64,000 nt of DNA, taken from positions 186,001 through 250,000 of the forward strand of contig CATNEN010000011.1 in NCBI GenBank assembly GCA_950097015.1, given 5' to 3'. Made by a program: the position numbers and the translations under genes. The notes under the pieces are model-generated. The model did not search any database, was not told where the DNA came from, and was given only the letters and a program-made list of their open reading frames with translations. Shown one piece after another: positions 45,305 to 54,535 of this stretch. Within the stretch, counting starts at the first letter, position 1; every line of letters begins with the position of its first letter. This DNA is from Macrostomum hystrix. Taxonomy: Eukaryota; Platyhelminthes; Macrostomidae.

Positions 45305-46677
45305 TCAACGGCGGTTAACCGCGAGTGTGCTGAAAACCGTATCTGGCACGTCTTCCCATAAGTCATCGTTGTGATTGGGCCGCCAGGCCCAACCGCCACC
45401 GCAGCAGCAGCAGCACTTTTGGCAGCATCGGGAATGATTGATATTAGCGCCTGAGGACACCATGGCAGCTGCTTCTGCTGGCGTTAATTTTTGATAGTTA
45501 CCAGATGCTTGAGGCGGGGGGCATCGATATCGGCGGAAGCCACGGGGACGATAGCGTCGAGAATTCGGTTCGCACATGCCTGTTAACGATAGTTACCATA
45601 TCACAAAGTTAACTTCTTGAACAAGCTGTGAGTTATTAGCGTTTAGACATTTCGGAATTTAATTTATATTCCTTTTCTAGAAAGAATGTGCTTGAAAACC
45701 TAATATTACAGCGGGACTAAACGACTAAAGGTTTTTCCACGGACTGCAGTTATTGGTATTTACTTACATGTACCTGAGCAGACTTTGCTGTTGTACTGCT
45801 TGATTTTTTCTACCGGCACCATCCTCGTTGATTTACTTTCCAGCAGTCCCTGCTGCCCTGATTGCTTCACATTATATATAGGACCCTCTGTGGTATCAAA
45901 CACAGGCTTCGCAAGGAGAGTCGCAGCACATAAGTTGTCTTCAGATAGCCATTGATTAACTGTGGCAGCTTGTGCGTCGATTAATTGATGTTTAGACATG
46001 GAAGAATCTACTTTCGACTTCGCTGAAACAAGCCTCGCAGGTGGCTCTGGTGGCTGCTCACGTGCCCATTGTGAAGTTGCCACGATGAGCTCCTGATTGT
46101 TTGTCGAAGTTAATGTCGCTTTAAATTTGTTTCCAGTACTGCCGCTGCCGCTGCCGCAGCCGACGCTGCTGCCGCCACTTGTGCCGCTGCCACTGCCGAC
46201 GCCACTGCTTGAGCCACTATAGTTATCAACAATATCATTTAGCCGCCTGAGCAGTAGTTTAATATTGGCCGCAGGCTCTACAGTGTGCTCAGTAGACGCA
46301 CTGCAGCTGTTGTTATCCAGCAAAGCTACAAGAAGTCTCTTGCGAAGTTCCCTGCTGTCTTGGAGATTAGCACCAGTGTCTTTTTCCTCCACCTCTGAGT
46401 AGCCATTGATTCTTCTTGATATGGTGGTCCAGCTTTCACTCCTGTCACTGAGCAGGCTGTCGACAACTCTACGCAGTATGCTGTCTTTTGATCGGCTCCC
46501 CTTATCTTTCCCTATTGGGGCAACGCTGAGGCGTTTCTTTTCGAGCTGACTTCCGTTTTTTATGTCAAAATTTCTGTCGCCTTCAGCTCCCTTATTATCA
46601 TCTGATGAGAGTTTTGGCTCGGTGCAATTAGCCAATAGCCGCAATATGCCATTGCCCTTCCTATGATGCTTTGGCAT
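45305..46677 (-). CDS. Unidentified Ser/Gly-rich protein with Cys-rich C-terminus (two visible exons)
   Basis: Exon 1 (46677-45768) and exon 2 (45579-45305) join in phase through a GTAAGT donor and an AACAG acceptor, giving ~394 residues. The frame stays open 5' of the first Met (46677) back to ~46740, with possible acceptors near 46707-46712, so a first exon may be missing. Features: a basic first third, leucine-rich short helices (ILRRVVDSLL, ELRKRLLVALL, IKLLLRRLNDIV), a Gly/Ser linker, then CSGTCMCEPNSRRYRPRGFRRYRCPPP, here described only by its spacing: three Cys within seven residues and then a basic Arg/Tyr segment. Further on is CCQKCCCCCGGGW. The C-terminus is acidic. No family recognised; function unknown. 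Confidence 0.55.
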
Positions 46678-46739
46678 AGCTCGAATTAAGAACGCAGCTG
46701 TAGCTTTAGTCTGGCTGCTATTAGGCAAAAAACAAGCGC

Positions 46740-47559
46740 AGCTTTACCTCTAATAAATCGCATTGCCCTTCGAATTCATTATTTGGCTGATAATAATTTG
46801 GCAGAGAATGCTAAACTTGTCTATGGCTGAAAGAGTACGCAATTAAAGCAGAAAACGTAAACAAAAAGCGAACAATAGCGCATGATTGGTCAAATAGTTT
46901 TACGATGTACCAAGATACTTATTCATGCAGCTTCGAAAAAATTATATAATTGGGGCTCGTTGGATGTCAGGGTCCGACAACATAGCCATAATGTTTATAT
47001 ACATGTATTATAATGGACAAAATAACCTTCCATAATTGTATCACTATAAAGAAATAAGCTTACATATAAAACAAATGTGACTGGGCAGGCACTAGTATAT
47101 AAATTGAAGTAGCTTTGACAAGTTTTGGCAAGTTATTAAAACTTGACCCTGAGATTTAGTTAGCTACTCATTTATATGCATACTGTAACTTGCTGATTTT
47201 ATTATATCGAGGGTCGAGGGCGTCAAGTTGAATGGATTTAGCGCGGGGCGTTACCGGGATGCGGATTGTCTCGGACTTCAATGCAAGCATTGCAAGGTCC
47301 ACAAGGAAAATTTAGTTTTATAGTTTGTACTAGCTTTTTTTGCCCGTTGTTTTTAAGGGAAGAAATTTAAAGCAAAGCAGTAAGCAATTCACGTCTCTGT
47401 ATTAACTTTATAGTGAAGGTCACCATTTATTTATTTACTGCATTAATGAAAAGTGAAGAGTTTGTTTAAGGGCGTTTTAAGTAAAAAATAAGTGAAAAGT
47501 TTGTCCAAAAAGCCCCCTCTTGATTACTTCTTTAGAAACATGTCTCTTAGCCACTCCTC
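46740..47559. other. No gene recognised
   Basis: AT-rich unique sequence; it may contain the missing first exon and promoter of the minus-strand gene to the left. Confidence 0.4.
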
Positions 47560-47567
47560 TATACAGT

Positions 47568-47839
47568 CAGTGGCAGATCCAGGAATTTTGTTTTGGGGCG
47601 GTCTGTCAGGGGAGCGCCATGAGAATCACAGAGGGGGATCGGCCAGCGGCCGAAAAAGGGCGCCAGGAGCCAAGAAAGGGCCAGCGGCTGAAAAACGGGA
47701 GCCAGCGGCTGAAAAAGGGGCGCCAGCGGCCGAAAAGGGGCGCCAGTGCTGCGACTGGCGCCCCTGGTGGGGGCATCTTATTCCCATGATTAAAATTTTG
47801 GGGGGCGACTGCCCCCCTGCCCCCCTAAATCTGCCTCTG
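47568..47839. mobile_element. hAT-type MITE (272 bp)
   Basis: The tips CAGTGGCAGATCCAGG and CCCCCCTAAATCTGCCTCTG are imperfect inverted repeats. An exact 8-bp target duplication TATACAGT flanks them (47560-47567 and 47840-47847). The centre has GCCAGCGGCCGAAAAAGGGG units repeated about five times. No coding capacity. Confidence 0.88.
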
Positions 47840-47991
47840 TATACAGTATGCATGTACACGCGTATACATAAGGAAAATAGCCATGGCATAACAATAACAA
47901 TGTCAAAGAAACAAAATTAAACTGTTTCAGAGTTCAGAGTTAGACAGGTCAAGGTCAATTCGTGACTACTTTTCTATTAATTGCTTGCGAG

Positions 47992-48393
47992 TCACCTCAA
48001 GGCCTGGGGATACACCACATTCTTCGTTCTTCCCCTTGGTGCGAAAATGAATAGGCCAGCTGGAGTTCCAACACGGGAGCAGGCGACATAAAGCTGCCCA
48101 TGCGAGAAGCAAGGAGTCTCCAGGTTGATGCCAGCCACCTTCAGCGACTGTCCCTGAGCCTTGTTAATAGTCATCGCAAAGCACACTCTCACAGGGAACT
48201 GCAGTCGCTTGAACTGAAATGGCAGGTCAGTAGTAGGGGTTATGTGCACTCTGCCGCAGGATTTTCCGCGGAAAAGCCACGGGCCTAGTGAGTAAACATA
48301 GGCGCCCATGTAAATGCATTGGTGGATTCTGCCGCAGGGAAAGCCGTGGCAGTTCCGGGGAGGCCCAGGTGGATTTGCTAAAAATAGAAACAA
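47992..48393 (-). pseudogene. C-terminal fragment of a Helitron/PIF1-type helicase
   Basis: The frame encodes LPFQFKRLQFPVRVCFAMT, INKAQGQSLKVAGINL, and FSHGQLYVACSRV followed by LFIFAPRGRTKNVVYPQAL and a stop. This is the conserved C-terminal end of PIF1-like helicases as found in Helitrons. N-terminal to ~residue 50 the frame runs into repeat sequence instead of helicase, so most of the protein is missing. Confidence 0.8.
48284..48390 (+). repeat. Direct copy of a Polinton subterminal segment, just outside the element
   Basis: Matches 48553-48665: TAGTGAGT.AACATAGG, CTGCCGCAGGGAAAGCCGTG, AGTTCCGGGG. A third copy, inverted, lies at 63841-63910. Confidence 0.8.
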
Positions 48394-48435
48394 GGGAAGT
48401 GTACATTACTGACCCACTTTACAAAGCATGCCACA

Positions 48436-48614
48436 AGTATATTCACTGTTCGCTGTATATTCACGTATATTCACGTTCCGCACAATAATTTTAATGCATA
48501 GAGACCTGAAATTTCATATCGTGCGTTTCTATGGCTGGAGTAACCTTGGGGTTAGTGAGTGAACATAGGAGCCTATGTAAATGCATTGATGTGCTCTGCC
48601 GCAGGGAAAGCCGT
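48436..48614. repeat. Left terminal inverted repeat of the Polinton (visible part)
   Basis: Contains CACGTTCCGCACAATAATTT, GAAATTTCATATCGTGCGTT and GGAGTAACCTTGGGGTTAGT, all present in reverse complement at 63841-63985. The match ends after GCCGCAGGGAAAGC. The outer boundary is inferred. Confidence 0.7.
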
Positions 48615-48729
48615 GGGAGTTCCGGGGTGGGGTGGGGAGGTCCGGGGCTGATTTGTAAAAAATGTGGGTTAGTGGGAACTCGCGGACCATGTTTTACTAT
48701 AGCTGTATGTTTGCGGCAATGGTTTAGTC

Positions 48730-48737
48730 TATATAAG
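48730..48737 (+). promoter_or_regulatory. TATA box upstream of the first Polinton gene
   Basis: TATATAAG about 76 bases before the PC4-like start codon. It is the first promoter-like site inside the left inverted repeat. Confidence 0.5.
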
Positions 48738-48812
48738 TACCAAAAAATTGATTGATTCACGTGGAGCCGAAATTTTGTTTAAACGAGATAATTAATTCTG
48801 TTTAAGTTTGTC

Positions 48813-49580
48813 ATGGACATCTGCGAAGGATATAAGCTGCAAATACAGGAATATGAAGGAGTGAAATTCATTGCTATCAGAAAATTTTACCGACATGGCA
48901 GCACTGCGAGTTTGAAACCTGGAGTCCCCGGTTTCAATTTGAACATCCGGCAATGGCAGAAGCTCAAGGAACTGAAGAGATCGCTTGTCAAGGCTGCCTT
49001 GGACAACCAGCCGAAAGTTGTACAACTTGGCTTTGATAAATTCATCGAGGTGAAGGACAGCATCATCTGGCTAAAGCGACTGCCCGAGGACTGCTGCGAA
49101 GAGTTTCTTAAGCGGAACACAGTGCCGCTGACACCACCGCTGTGGCGGAAGCTGTGGCAGTACGCGGATTGGATTGACGGGCAGCTATCGGCTCAACGTG
49201 AGATGTCAGATATGTACGAGCTGGAGCCAGGATCTTCCTCGGACAGCATCAAAGGCGAAGACGGTGCTGGTGACAACGCAGACGAAACCAAACCTGCCCT
49301 GAAGATGGAAGATTCGGACGGTGCTGCTGCTGCTGATGAAGCTGCAATGTCATCCAATCTGCAAATTGATACGGAGTTCGCCACTTCAACGCCTTTGCCA
49401 CTTTCAAAGGCTGTAGCTGGAGCCATTCCTCAGCAAGACACTGATCTACAGGAGGACCCAGTCTGGTACCAATTCCGAGCTCAAGCGGCTGCAGCTGAGA
49501 ATGCTAGGAAGCGCAAGCAGCCGTCGTTTGCTCTGCGTAGATTGGATGCCATGAAGCTGCCCAAACTGCGCTTCGACTGA
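48813..49580 (+). CDS. PC4-like transcription coactivator protein of the Polinton
   Basis: 255 residues. Residues ~16-62 fit the PC4/p15 single-stranded-DNA-binding fold: VKFIAIRKFYRH corresponds to the strand with IREY, then SLKPGVPGFNLNIRQWQKLKE matches the KPG..GISL...QW..LKE signature. Residues ~75-127 look like a second, worn copy (FIEVKD, then VPLTPPLWRKLWQYADWID). The rest is acidic and Ser/Ala-rich, with a basic end (ARKRKQPSFALRRLD). PC4 proteins bind melted promoter DNA and help RNA polymerase II start, or protect single strands. In a Polinton it could serve transcription or replication. It is the first gene after the left inverted repeat. Confidence 0.65.
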   Translation: MDICEGYKLQIQEYEGVKFIAIRKFYRHGSTASLKPGVPGFNLNIRQWQKLKELKRSLVKAALDNQPKVVQLGFDKFIEVKDSIIWLKRLPEDCCEEFLKRNTVPLTPPLWRKLWQYADWIDGQLSAQREMSDMYELEPGSSSDSIKGEDGAGDNADETKPALKMEDSDGAAAADEAAMSSNLQIDTEFATSTPLPLSKAVAGAIPQQDTDLQEDPVWYQFRAQAAAAENARKRKQPSFALRRLDAMKLPKLRFD

Positions 49581-49721
49581 ATGCGGACCCTCTGACACTA
49601 AAAGCAACATTTTTATCCATACTTTTTTTTCCAATTTTTTAAAAAAATATGTGCTGCTTGTGCGTTCCAACATCTTAAGAATAAATAAATTATGAAAATT
49701 TTCGCCTCATTGTTTCTGAAA

Positions 49722-50789
49722 ATGGAAAAAATTTACTTTAACCCGAATCAGCCAGCGAGTTATTGCAGTTCTTCAAAGCTTCAACATGAACTGAGAAAAA
49801 GAGATTATCACATCGGGGTTAAGGGGATTGAGCAATGGCTAAGTCAGCAGCCAGTGCATACTCTACATAAGCCGGCTAGAGTTCGATTTCAAAGGGCGCC
49901 AATAATAGTAAGAGCCATTGATGATCAGTGGGAGTTGGATCTGGTGGAAATGATTCCGTTTGCCAAATATAATCGCGGGCATAAATACATTCTTACATGT
50001 ATAGATGTTTTATCTAAATTCGCTATGGCCAGAGCTCTGAGGTCTAAAAGCGCAGCAGAAGTGCAATCAGCGTTTGAGAGCATGCTGAAGAGCTCAAAGC
50101 GGCAGCCACGCACCGTCCGCACGGATCAGGGAAAGGAGTTTATTAACACAATATTTCGCCAGTTCTGCATAGACCGCGGGATTCTGGCGTTTCCAACAAA
50201 CAGTGAGCACAAAGCTGCTGTAATAGAAAGATGGAATCGAACTTTAAAAAGCAAGATGTGGCGTTATTTTACTCACAACAGCACTCTACAATGGCTTGAT
50301 GTGCTACCTAAACTGGTCAAGTCCTATAACAATACATTCCACAGAAGCATTAAGACTACACCAATGAATGTTTGCAAAGAAAATGAGACTGACATCTGGA
50401 TGAATCTTTACGATGGGAAAGCGATTGAGACAGTTAAGAATCTGAGAAAACCGAAGTTCAGTGAAAACCAGTCTGTACGAATTTCAAATGCTCCCAGACT
50501 CTTCAGAAAGGGATACATGGCTAACTGGAGTGAAGAAGTGTATACTGTAGTGTCTAGAGCTCCAAAGCATTATCCGTATATGTACCAGATTCGAGACATG
50601 AAGGGTGAAGAGATTCGGGGACTTTTTCATGAGCATGAGTTACAGGCTGTTCCGGACTCACACCGGCTCTATGTGATTGAGAAGATTTTAAAAACTGAAA
50701 AGAGAAATGGGAAAATCCGTTATCTTGTCAAGTGGGCTGGCTACAACTCCACAGGCTGGGTGGATGAAAAGGACTTAAGAAAAGTGTAG
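49722..50789 (+). CDS. INT: Polinton integrase with C-terminal chromodomain
   Basis: 355 residues from MEKIYFNPN, chosen over an upstream Met at 49692 because family members start this way. The retroviral-type core has its DDE residues in WELDLVEM, VRTDQGKEF and AVIERWNRTLK (~residues 70-195). An SH3-like region follows (VRISNAPRLFRKGY). Residues ~315-355 form a chromodomain (YVIEKILKTEKRNG, IRYLVKWAGY), which may steer insertion to methylated chromatin. It catalyses strand transfer of the linear element and makes the 6-bp target duplications known for Polintons. Confidence 0.95.
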   Translation: MEKIYFNPNQPASYCSSSKLQHELRKRDYHIGVKGIEQWLSQQPVHTLHKPARVRFQRAPIIVRAIDDQWELDLVEMIPFAKYNRGHKYILTCIDVLSKFAMARALRSKSAAEVQSAFESMLKSSKRQPRTVRTDQGKEFINTIFRQFCIDRGILAFPTNSEHKAAVIERWNRTLKSKMWRYFTHNSTLQWLDVLPKLVKSYNNTFHRSIKTTPMNVCKENETDIWMNLYDGKAIETVKNLRKPKFSENQSVRISNAPRLFRKGYMANWSEEVYTVVSRAPKHYPYMYQIRDMKGEEIRGLFHEHELQAVPDSHRLYVIEKILKTEKRNGKIRYLVKWAGYNSTGWVDEKDLRKV

Positions 50790-50818
50790 ATAAGCTGCAG
50801 ATAAAATAATCAGATATA

Positions 50819-51631
50819 ATGAGAAACATTGTCATCAACAGCAACCATGGTGAAGGTATTTCTAGTGATTTTTATTTTTACCTTGCTTCACCTCTTTACC
50901 TGGATCGAAATGTGGACTATGAGGCAGCTCTTGTGGAAATCCATCTACCTGCTGCATGGTTCAATCTTGACGAACCTTACTGCATCTCTGTCTCAGATGG
51001 AAGAGAGCATGAAACCCTGGTTCTTCAACCTGGACGCTTTGGCAGAGTGGAGGAGCTGGTGGAGTCTTTGAATGAGCTGCTAGCCAGCTCGCAGCTGCAG
51101 TTCTTTGATGCTAGAAGTGATGGAGATGCTGCAATGGAGGCTGATCAGTCAGGTCTGATGGGACATTCTGCACCTGCTGCGGACAATGGAATAAGGTGTA
51201 CAATTGACGGCTCAAGGACAGTGGTGCAGAATAACACAGCTCAGGTGGAGCTGTATCTCCCGCCTCACCGGATTCTGCAGTGGCTTGGATTCGGAAGCCA
51301 AGGATTAAAAGTCCCACCTGGGCGTCTCGTATCTGAGCAGTTCATCGGCTGCCCGCGCACCAACCTAATCAATGTGCACTGCAGCATCATTGAGTCGAAC
51401 AACTGCAACCACAGCTCCCTGCTGAGAACTGTTAGAATGAGAGATGACATTCAATGGGGTGGCTATGTGAGCAAAGTGTTTAAGAAAACGATATTCTTCA
51501 CAATTCCTAGAGTCATCTATCTACATGGTATTCGAGTGCAGTTGCGAGATATTTTTGGCAGCCTACTGATCGCGCAGTCCAGCAGTCCAGTTTTGCTAAC
51601 AATTCAGATCCGTGAAAAAAGAATTGTATGA
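50819..51631 (+). CDS. Polinton minor capsid (penton-type) protein
   Basis: 270 residues. It resembles Polinton penton proteins in layout: N-terminal YEAALVEIHLPAAWFNL, then HRILQWLGF, NLINVHCSIIE, LLRTVRMR and IPRVIYLHGIRVQLRD, a series of short beta strands expected of a single jelly roll. It would form the capsid vertices. Its stop overlaps the next start as ATGA. Confidence 0.8.
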   Translation: MRNIVINSNHGEGISSDFYFYLASPLYLDRNVDYEAALVEIHLPAAWFNLDEPYCISVSDGREHETLVLQPGRFGRVEELVESLNELLASSQLQFFDARSDGDAAMEADQSGLMGHSAPAADNGIRCTIDGSRTVVQNNTAQVELYLPPHRILQWLGFGSQGLKVPPGRLVSEQFIGCPRTNLINVHCSIIESNNCNHSSLLRTVRMRDDIQWGGYVSKVFKKTIFFTIPRVIYLHGIRVQLRDIFGSLLIAQSSSPVLLTIQIREKRIV

Positions 51632-51996
51632 ATTACCAGCAGCTGATTCGGCATTACTCGGGAGTTCAAACCCTTGGGGAGAAACCGGTACTCTATGGTT
51701 GCGGCAGCGCTCCAGGGCTCATGACGTACCAACCTCCACCGGTTGCTACAACTGTCGGTGCAGCGCGGCTAATAGACAAAAGGGAAAGTAAAAAGCCATC
51801 TGTGCGATCGAAAAGAAAACGAAAAAATTCTGCTAAGGGTGACACAGGAAAGAAGAGTTCAAGAAAAAATCAGACGAGGGCCGGAAACAAAAAGCTTAAG
51901 AAGAAGAGAAAAACTAGGAAACAGAAAAAGGTAGCACAAGGAAAGCAAAAAATCTGCAGAAAAACTGTGAAACGCGTACTGGATTCTCTGTCCTAA
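51628..51996 (+). CDS. Small very basic Polinton protein (probable virion DNA-binding)
   Basis: 122 residues. The C-terminal two thirds is almost all Lys, Arg, Ser, Thr and Gln (KRKRKNSAKG, KKLKKKRKTRKQKK). The position between minor and major capsid genes and the composition suggest a core protein that condenses DNA, comparable to basic adenoviral core proteins. Homology cannot be shown from composition. Confidence 0.65.
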   Translation: MNYQQLIRHYSGVQTLGEKPVLYGCGSAPGLMTYQPPPVATTVGAARLIDKRESKKPSVRSKRKRKNSAKGDTGKKSSRKNQTRAGNKKLKKKRKTRKQKKVAQGKQKICRKTVKRVLDSLS

Positions 51997-52000
51997 CAAT

Positions 52001-53281
52001 ATGGCTTACGGGTTCAACCCTAGACTCGATCTGTTCAAGGCGCCTGTGCTTCAGACCTGTATTGAGAAATCTGCTTATGTTGACATTCATCCTGTAAACT
52101 CTATTGTCGCAAACTCACCAATTGAATTTGACTGCCATCAATCAGCTGATGAGTACACTGACCTACTGAATTCGTTTCTCTATATTCGTTGTCGCGTTGT
52201 GAGATTGGGTGGTGCCCTGATCAGGGAGGATATTGTGACTGATGGAGCTGTTACCGAGCGCAGAGACAGCCAAGTGCACCCGGAGAATTTTGTTCTAGCT
52301 ACGGCCTTCTCGGATGTAATTGTCAGCATCAACCAGCGCATTGTCTCTGGAGGAGACCAGCTGTATCCCTACCATGCCTACTTCAAAGCTCTCATGAGCT
52401 CCTCCGATGCCCAGCAGCTTAAGTTTTACCCTGCTGGATTCCTGGAACCCGACTCTGCCGATGAGAGCCACACCGAGAGGCATATGATCTCCAACTGGGT
52501 GGAATATGCGGGCCCCCTCCTCAGCGATATCTTCCAGTGCCCCGTGTTCCTGCTCAACAACTTGCACCTGCACATCAAACTAGTGCCCAGCGATGGAGCC
52601 TTTGCCATTAGAGCGCCTGCCCTCAACAACACAGCTTACCGAATGGAAATTTCCCACTGCATCCTGTACCTTCGCCGTGTCAAGGTGGTGCCCCACATCA
52701 GCCTGGCTCACGAGCAGGGACTAACGAATCAAAATGCTCTCTACCCGATCGAGCGAACTGAAATGCAGAACTTCATCCTGCCCCATGGAATTCAGTCGAA
52801 GAACATTGAGGGATTCACGCATGGAAAGCTCCCGAAGTTCATCATGCTGGCATTTGTGAGCCACCGAGCCTTCAACGGTCATCACCACTCCAGCCCGTTC
52901 CAGTTCCAAAGCTTCGAGCTGAGCCAGCTAGCTCTCAAGAAAGGGGGTGAATCAATGTGCCATGGGGCATTCACACCCGAGAACAATTCGTTTGTGAGGG
53001 AGTACCTGCACTATTTGAAAAGCTGCCAATCTGCAAGCTCCAGCGGTTCAGTTCCGTGGATTCCCTACCAACTGTTCTCGAACGAGAACACAGTGTTCGC
53101 ATTCGATCTCACGCCCGAGGGAGCAGCTCTGTGGTACGGCCAGAAGGAGGGAAACCTGCGGCTGGAGATTCGCTTTCGACGGGCGCTGGATGAAGCCGTG
53201 TCGCTGATTGTTATGTGCGTCTATGACTCACTGATTGAAGTAACCAAGCACAGGGAGGTCTTGCTGGACTATTCATCTTGA
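52001..53281 (+). CDS. Polinton major capsid protein (double jelly roll)
   Basis: 426 residues. Typical Polinton MCP stretches are PLYQ-like start region DLFKAPVLQT, EFDCHQSADEYTDLLNSFLYI, LYPYHAYFKALMSS and MISNWVEYAGPL, followed by FLLNNLHLHIKLVP and AYRMEISHCILYLRRVKVVP. The second jelly roll has YPIERTEMQNFILPHG and FIMLAFVSHRAFNG. The protein should trimerise into pseudo-hexameric capsomers. Length is in the usual range and no break is seen. Confidence 0.9.
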   Translation: MAYGFNPRLDLFKAPVLQTCIEKSAYVDIHPVNSIVANSPIEFDCHQSADEYTDLLNSFLYIRCRVVRLGGALIREDIVTDGAVTERRDSQVHPENFVLATAFSDVIVSINQRIVSGGDQLYPYHAYFKALMSSSDAQQLKFYPAGFLEPDSADESHTERHMISNWVEYAGPLLSDIFQCPVFLLNNLHLHIKLVPSDGAFAIRAPALNNTAYRMEISHCILYLRRVKVVPHISLAHEQGLTNQNALYPIERTEMQNFILPHGIQSKNIEGFTHGKLPKFIMLAFVSHRAFNGHHHSSPFQFQSFELSQLALKKGGESMCHGAFTPENNSFVREYLHYLKSCQSASSSGSVPWIPYQLFSNENTVFAFDLTPEGAALWYGQKEGNLRLEIRFRRALDEAVSLIVMCVYDSLIEVTKHREVLLDYSS

Positions 53282-53293
53282 GAGTACTGAAAG

Positions 53294-53809
53294 ATGGACT
53301 CAACTCAACTGTACTCTCTAACAAGGAGCTTTTTACCTAGCTCCAAAATAGTTATACTCACTCTCTGCTTAAAGCAGAGAGCTGTCACTGTAAATGCGGG
53401 CCAGAATTTGATGAAAAATTCCTTCAGCCGAAATAAAATAATTTTCATTCTGCTAAAACACAGCGTCAGTTTTGGACACTGGGTTGTATGCCACTTTGCT
53501 GATGGAAATACAGTGGAGTTATTCAATTCCCTTGGTTGGGATGAAGAAGCTTTAGCTGTAATTCATGAATACTTGAAGGATATAGGCGGGATGGTTCAAT
53601 TTCAACTGGTTTGCAACGTCAATAAAATCCAAACCGCTCAGTCGGTCAAGTGCGGCCTGTTTTGTGTCTACTTTGCCCACCAGAGGCTAGCTTTGAAGCG
53701 GTCCTTCCTGGGTATTCTCACGAGTCTGCATGCAAAGGAGAAATGTCACCTGAACGATAAAGTACTCAGGCAATTTGAAGTTTGCTTAAGAAAAACCCAG
53801 AAGCCTTGA
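53294..53809 (+). CDS. PRO: Adenain-like capsid maturation cysteine protease
   Basis: 171 residues. It has the His of the catalytic site in FGHWVVCHF, the Cys in VKCGLFCVYFAHQ, and the Gln of the oxyanion hole before it (QTAQSVKCG). The position that is Glu or Asp in adenain-type enzymes reads Asn here (VELFNSLGWD). The enzyme would process capsid or core proteins during assembly. It lies between major capsid and packaging ATPase, the normal Polinton order. Confidence 0.9.
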   Translation: MDSTQLYSLTRSFLPSSKIVILTLCLKQRAVTVNAGQNLMKNSFSRNKIIFILLKHSVSFGHWVVCHFADGNTVELFNSLGWDEEALAVIHEYLKDIGGMVQFQLVCNVNKIQTAQSVKCGLFCVYFAHQRLALKRSFLGILTSLHAKEKCHLNDKVLRQFEVCLRKTQKP

Positions 53810-53835
53810 GTATATTCTGAAAGTCTATTGAAGAG

Positions 53836-54486
53836 ATGGAATCTCATAAGAAAGCATGCTACGATGTTCGCCTGCGTCAGGGCAGCTGCATGATTGTCAG
53901 CGGTCCCACAAATGCGGGAAAGACAACCTTCGTGAAGCATCTAATTCAGTATAGGGAAGTCCTATTCGACATTCAACCTGGCAGAGTGCTCTGGTACTAT
54001 GGGATTCCACAGCCGGCACATGCTGAGCTAAGCAGCATGGGGGTCCACTTGCAGCAGGGATTCCCCTCCAACTTTGAGACAGCACTCAGACCCAATGACC
54101 TGGTAGTGTTTGACGACTTGATTGACGAAAGCTCAAGTTCTGCTTCAATGCGAAATATCTTTACTGGAATAGCCCATCATCTGCCCTGCTTTTTGGTGAT
54201 GCTGACTCAGAACATGTTTTTCAAGGGAAAGGAGTTGCGGACGATGAGTTTGAATGCCATGTACTTCGTAATCATGAAGAACCCCAGAGATCAGCTGCAG
54301 ATCGCAGCGCTGGGCAGGCAGTGCTTTGCAGAGAAGCCCGGCTTCCTGTTGTCAGTGTTCAAGCACGTGACATCACAGGGTAGGGGGGCTTATCTATTTC
54401 TTGACTTTCACCCATCCACAGCCGATGAATTGAGAGTGCGAGCTCGAATCCTACCCAATCAGCGACCCCACCTTGTCTATGCTTAA
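53836..54486 (+). CDS. ATP: Genome-packaging ATPase (FtsK/HerA type)
   Basis: 216 residues. Walker A is SGPTNAGKTTFVKHL, Walker B is DLVVFDDLID, and the sensor region MLTQNMF follows. The Arg/Phe-rich C-terminal half (RDQLQIAALGRQ, YLFLDFHPST) is typical of Polinton and adenovirus-like packaging motors. It should pump the linear DNA into the capsid. Confidence 0.93.
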   Translation: MESHKKACYDVRLRQGSCMIVSGPTNAGKTTFVKHLIQYREVLFDIQPGRVLWYYGIPQPAHAELSSMGVHLQQGFPSNFETALRPNDLVVFDDLIDESSSSASMRNIFTGIAHHLPCFLVMLTQNMFFKGKELRTMSLNAMYFVIMKNPRDQLQIAALGRQCFAEKPGFLLSVFKHVTSQGRGAYLFLDFHPSTADELRVRARILPNQRPHLVYA

Positions 54487-54535
54487 GAATAACTGTTGTG
54501 CTTTTCTACTAGAATTTGTAATCTATAATGTCGAA

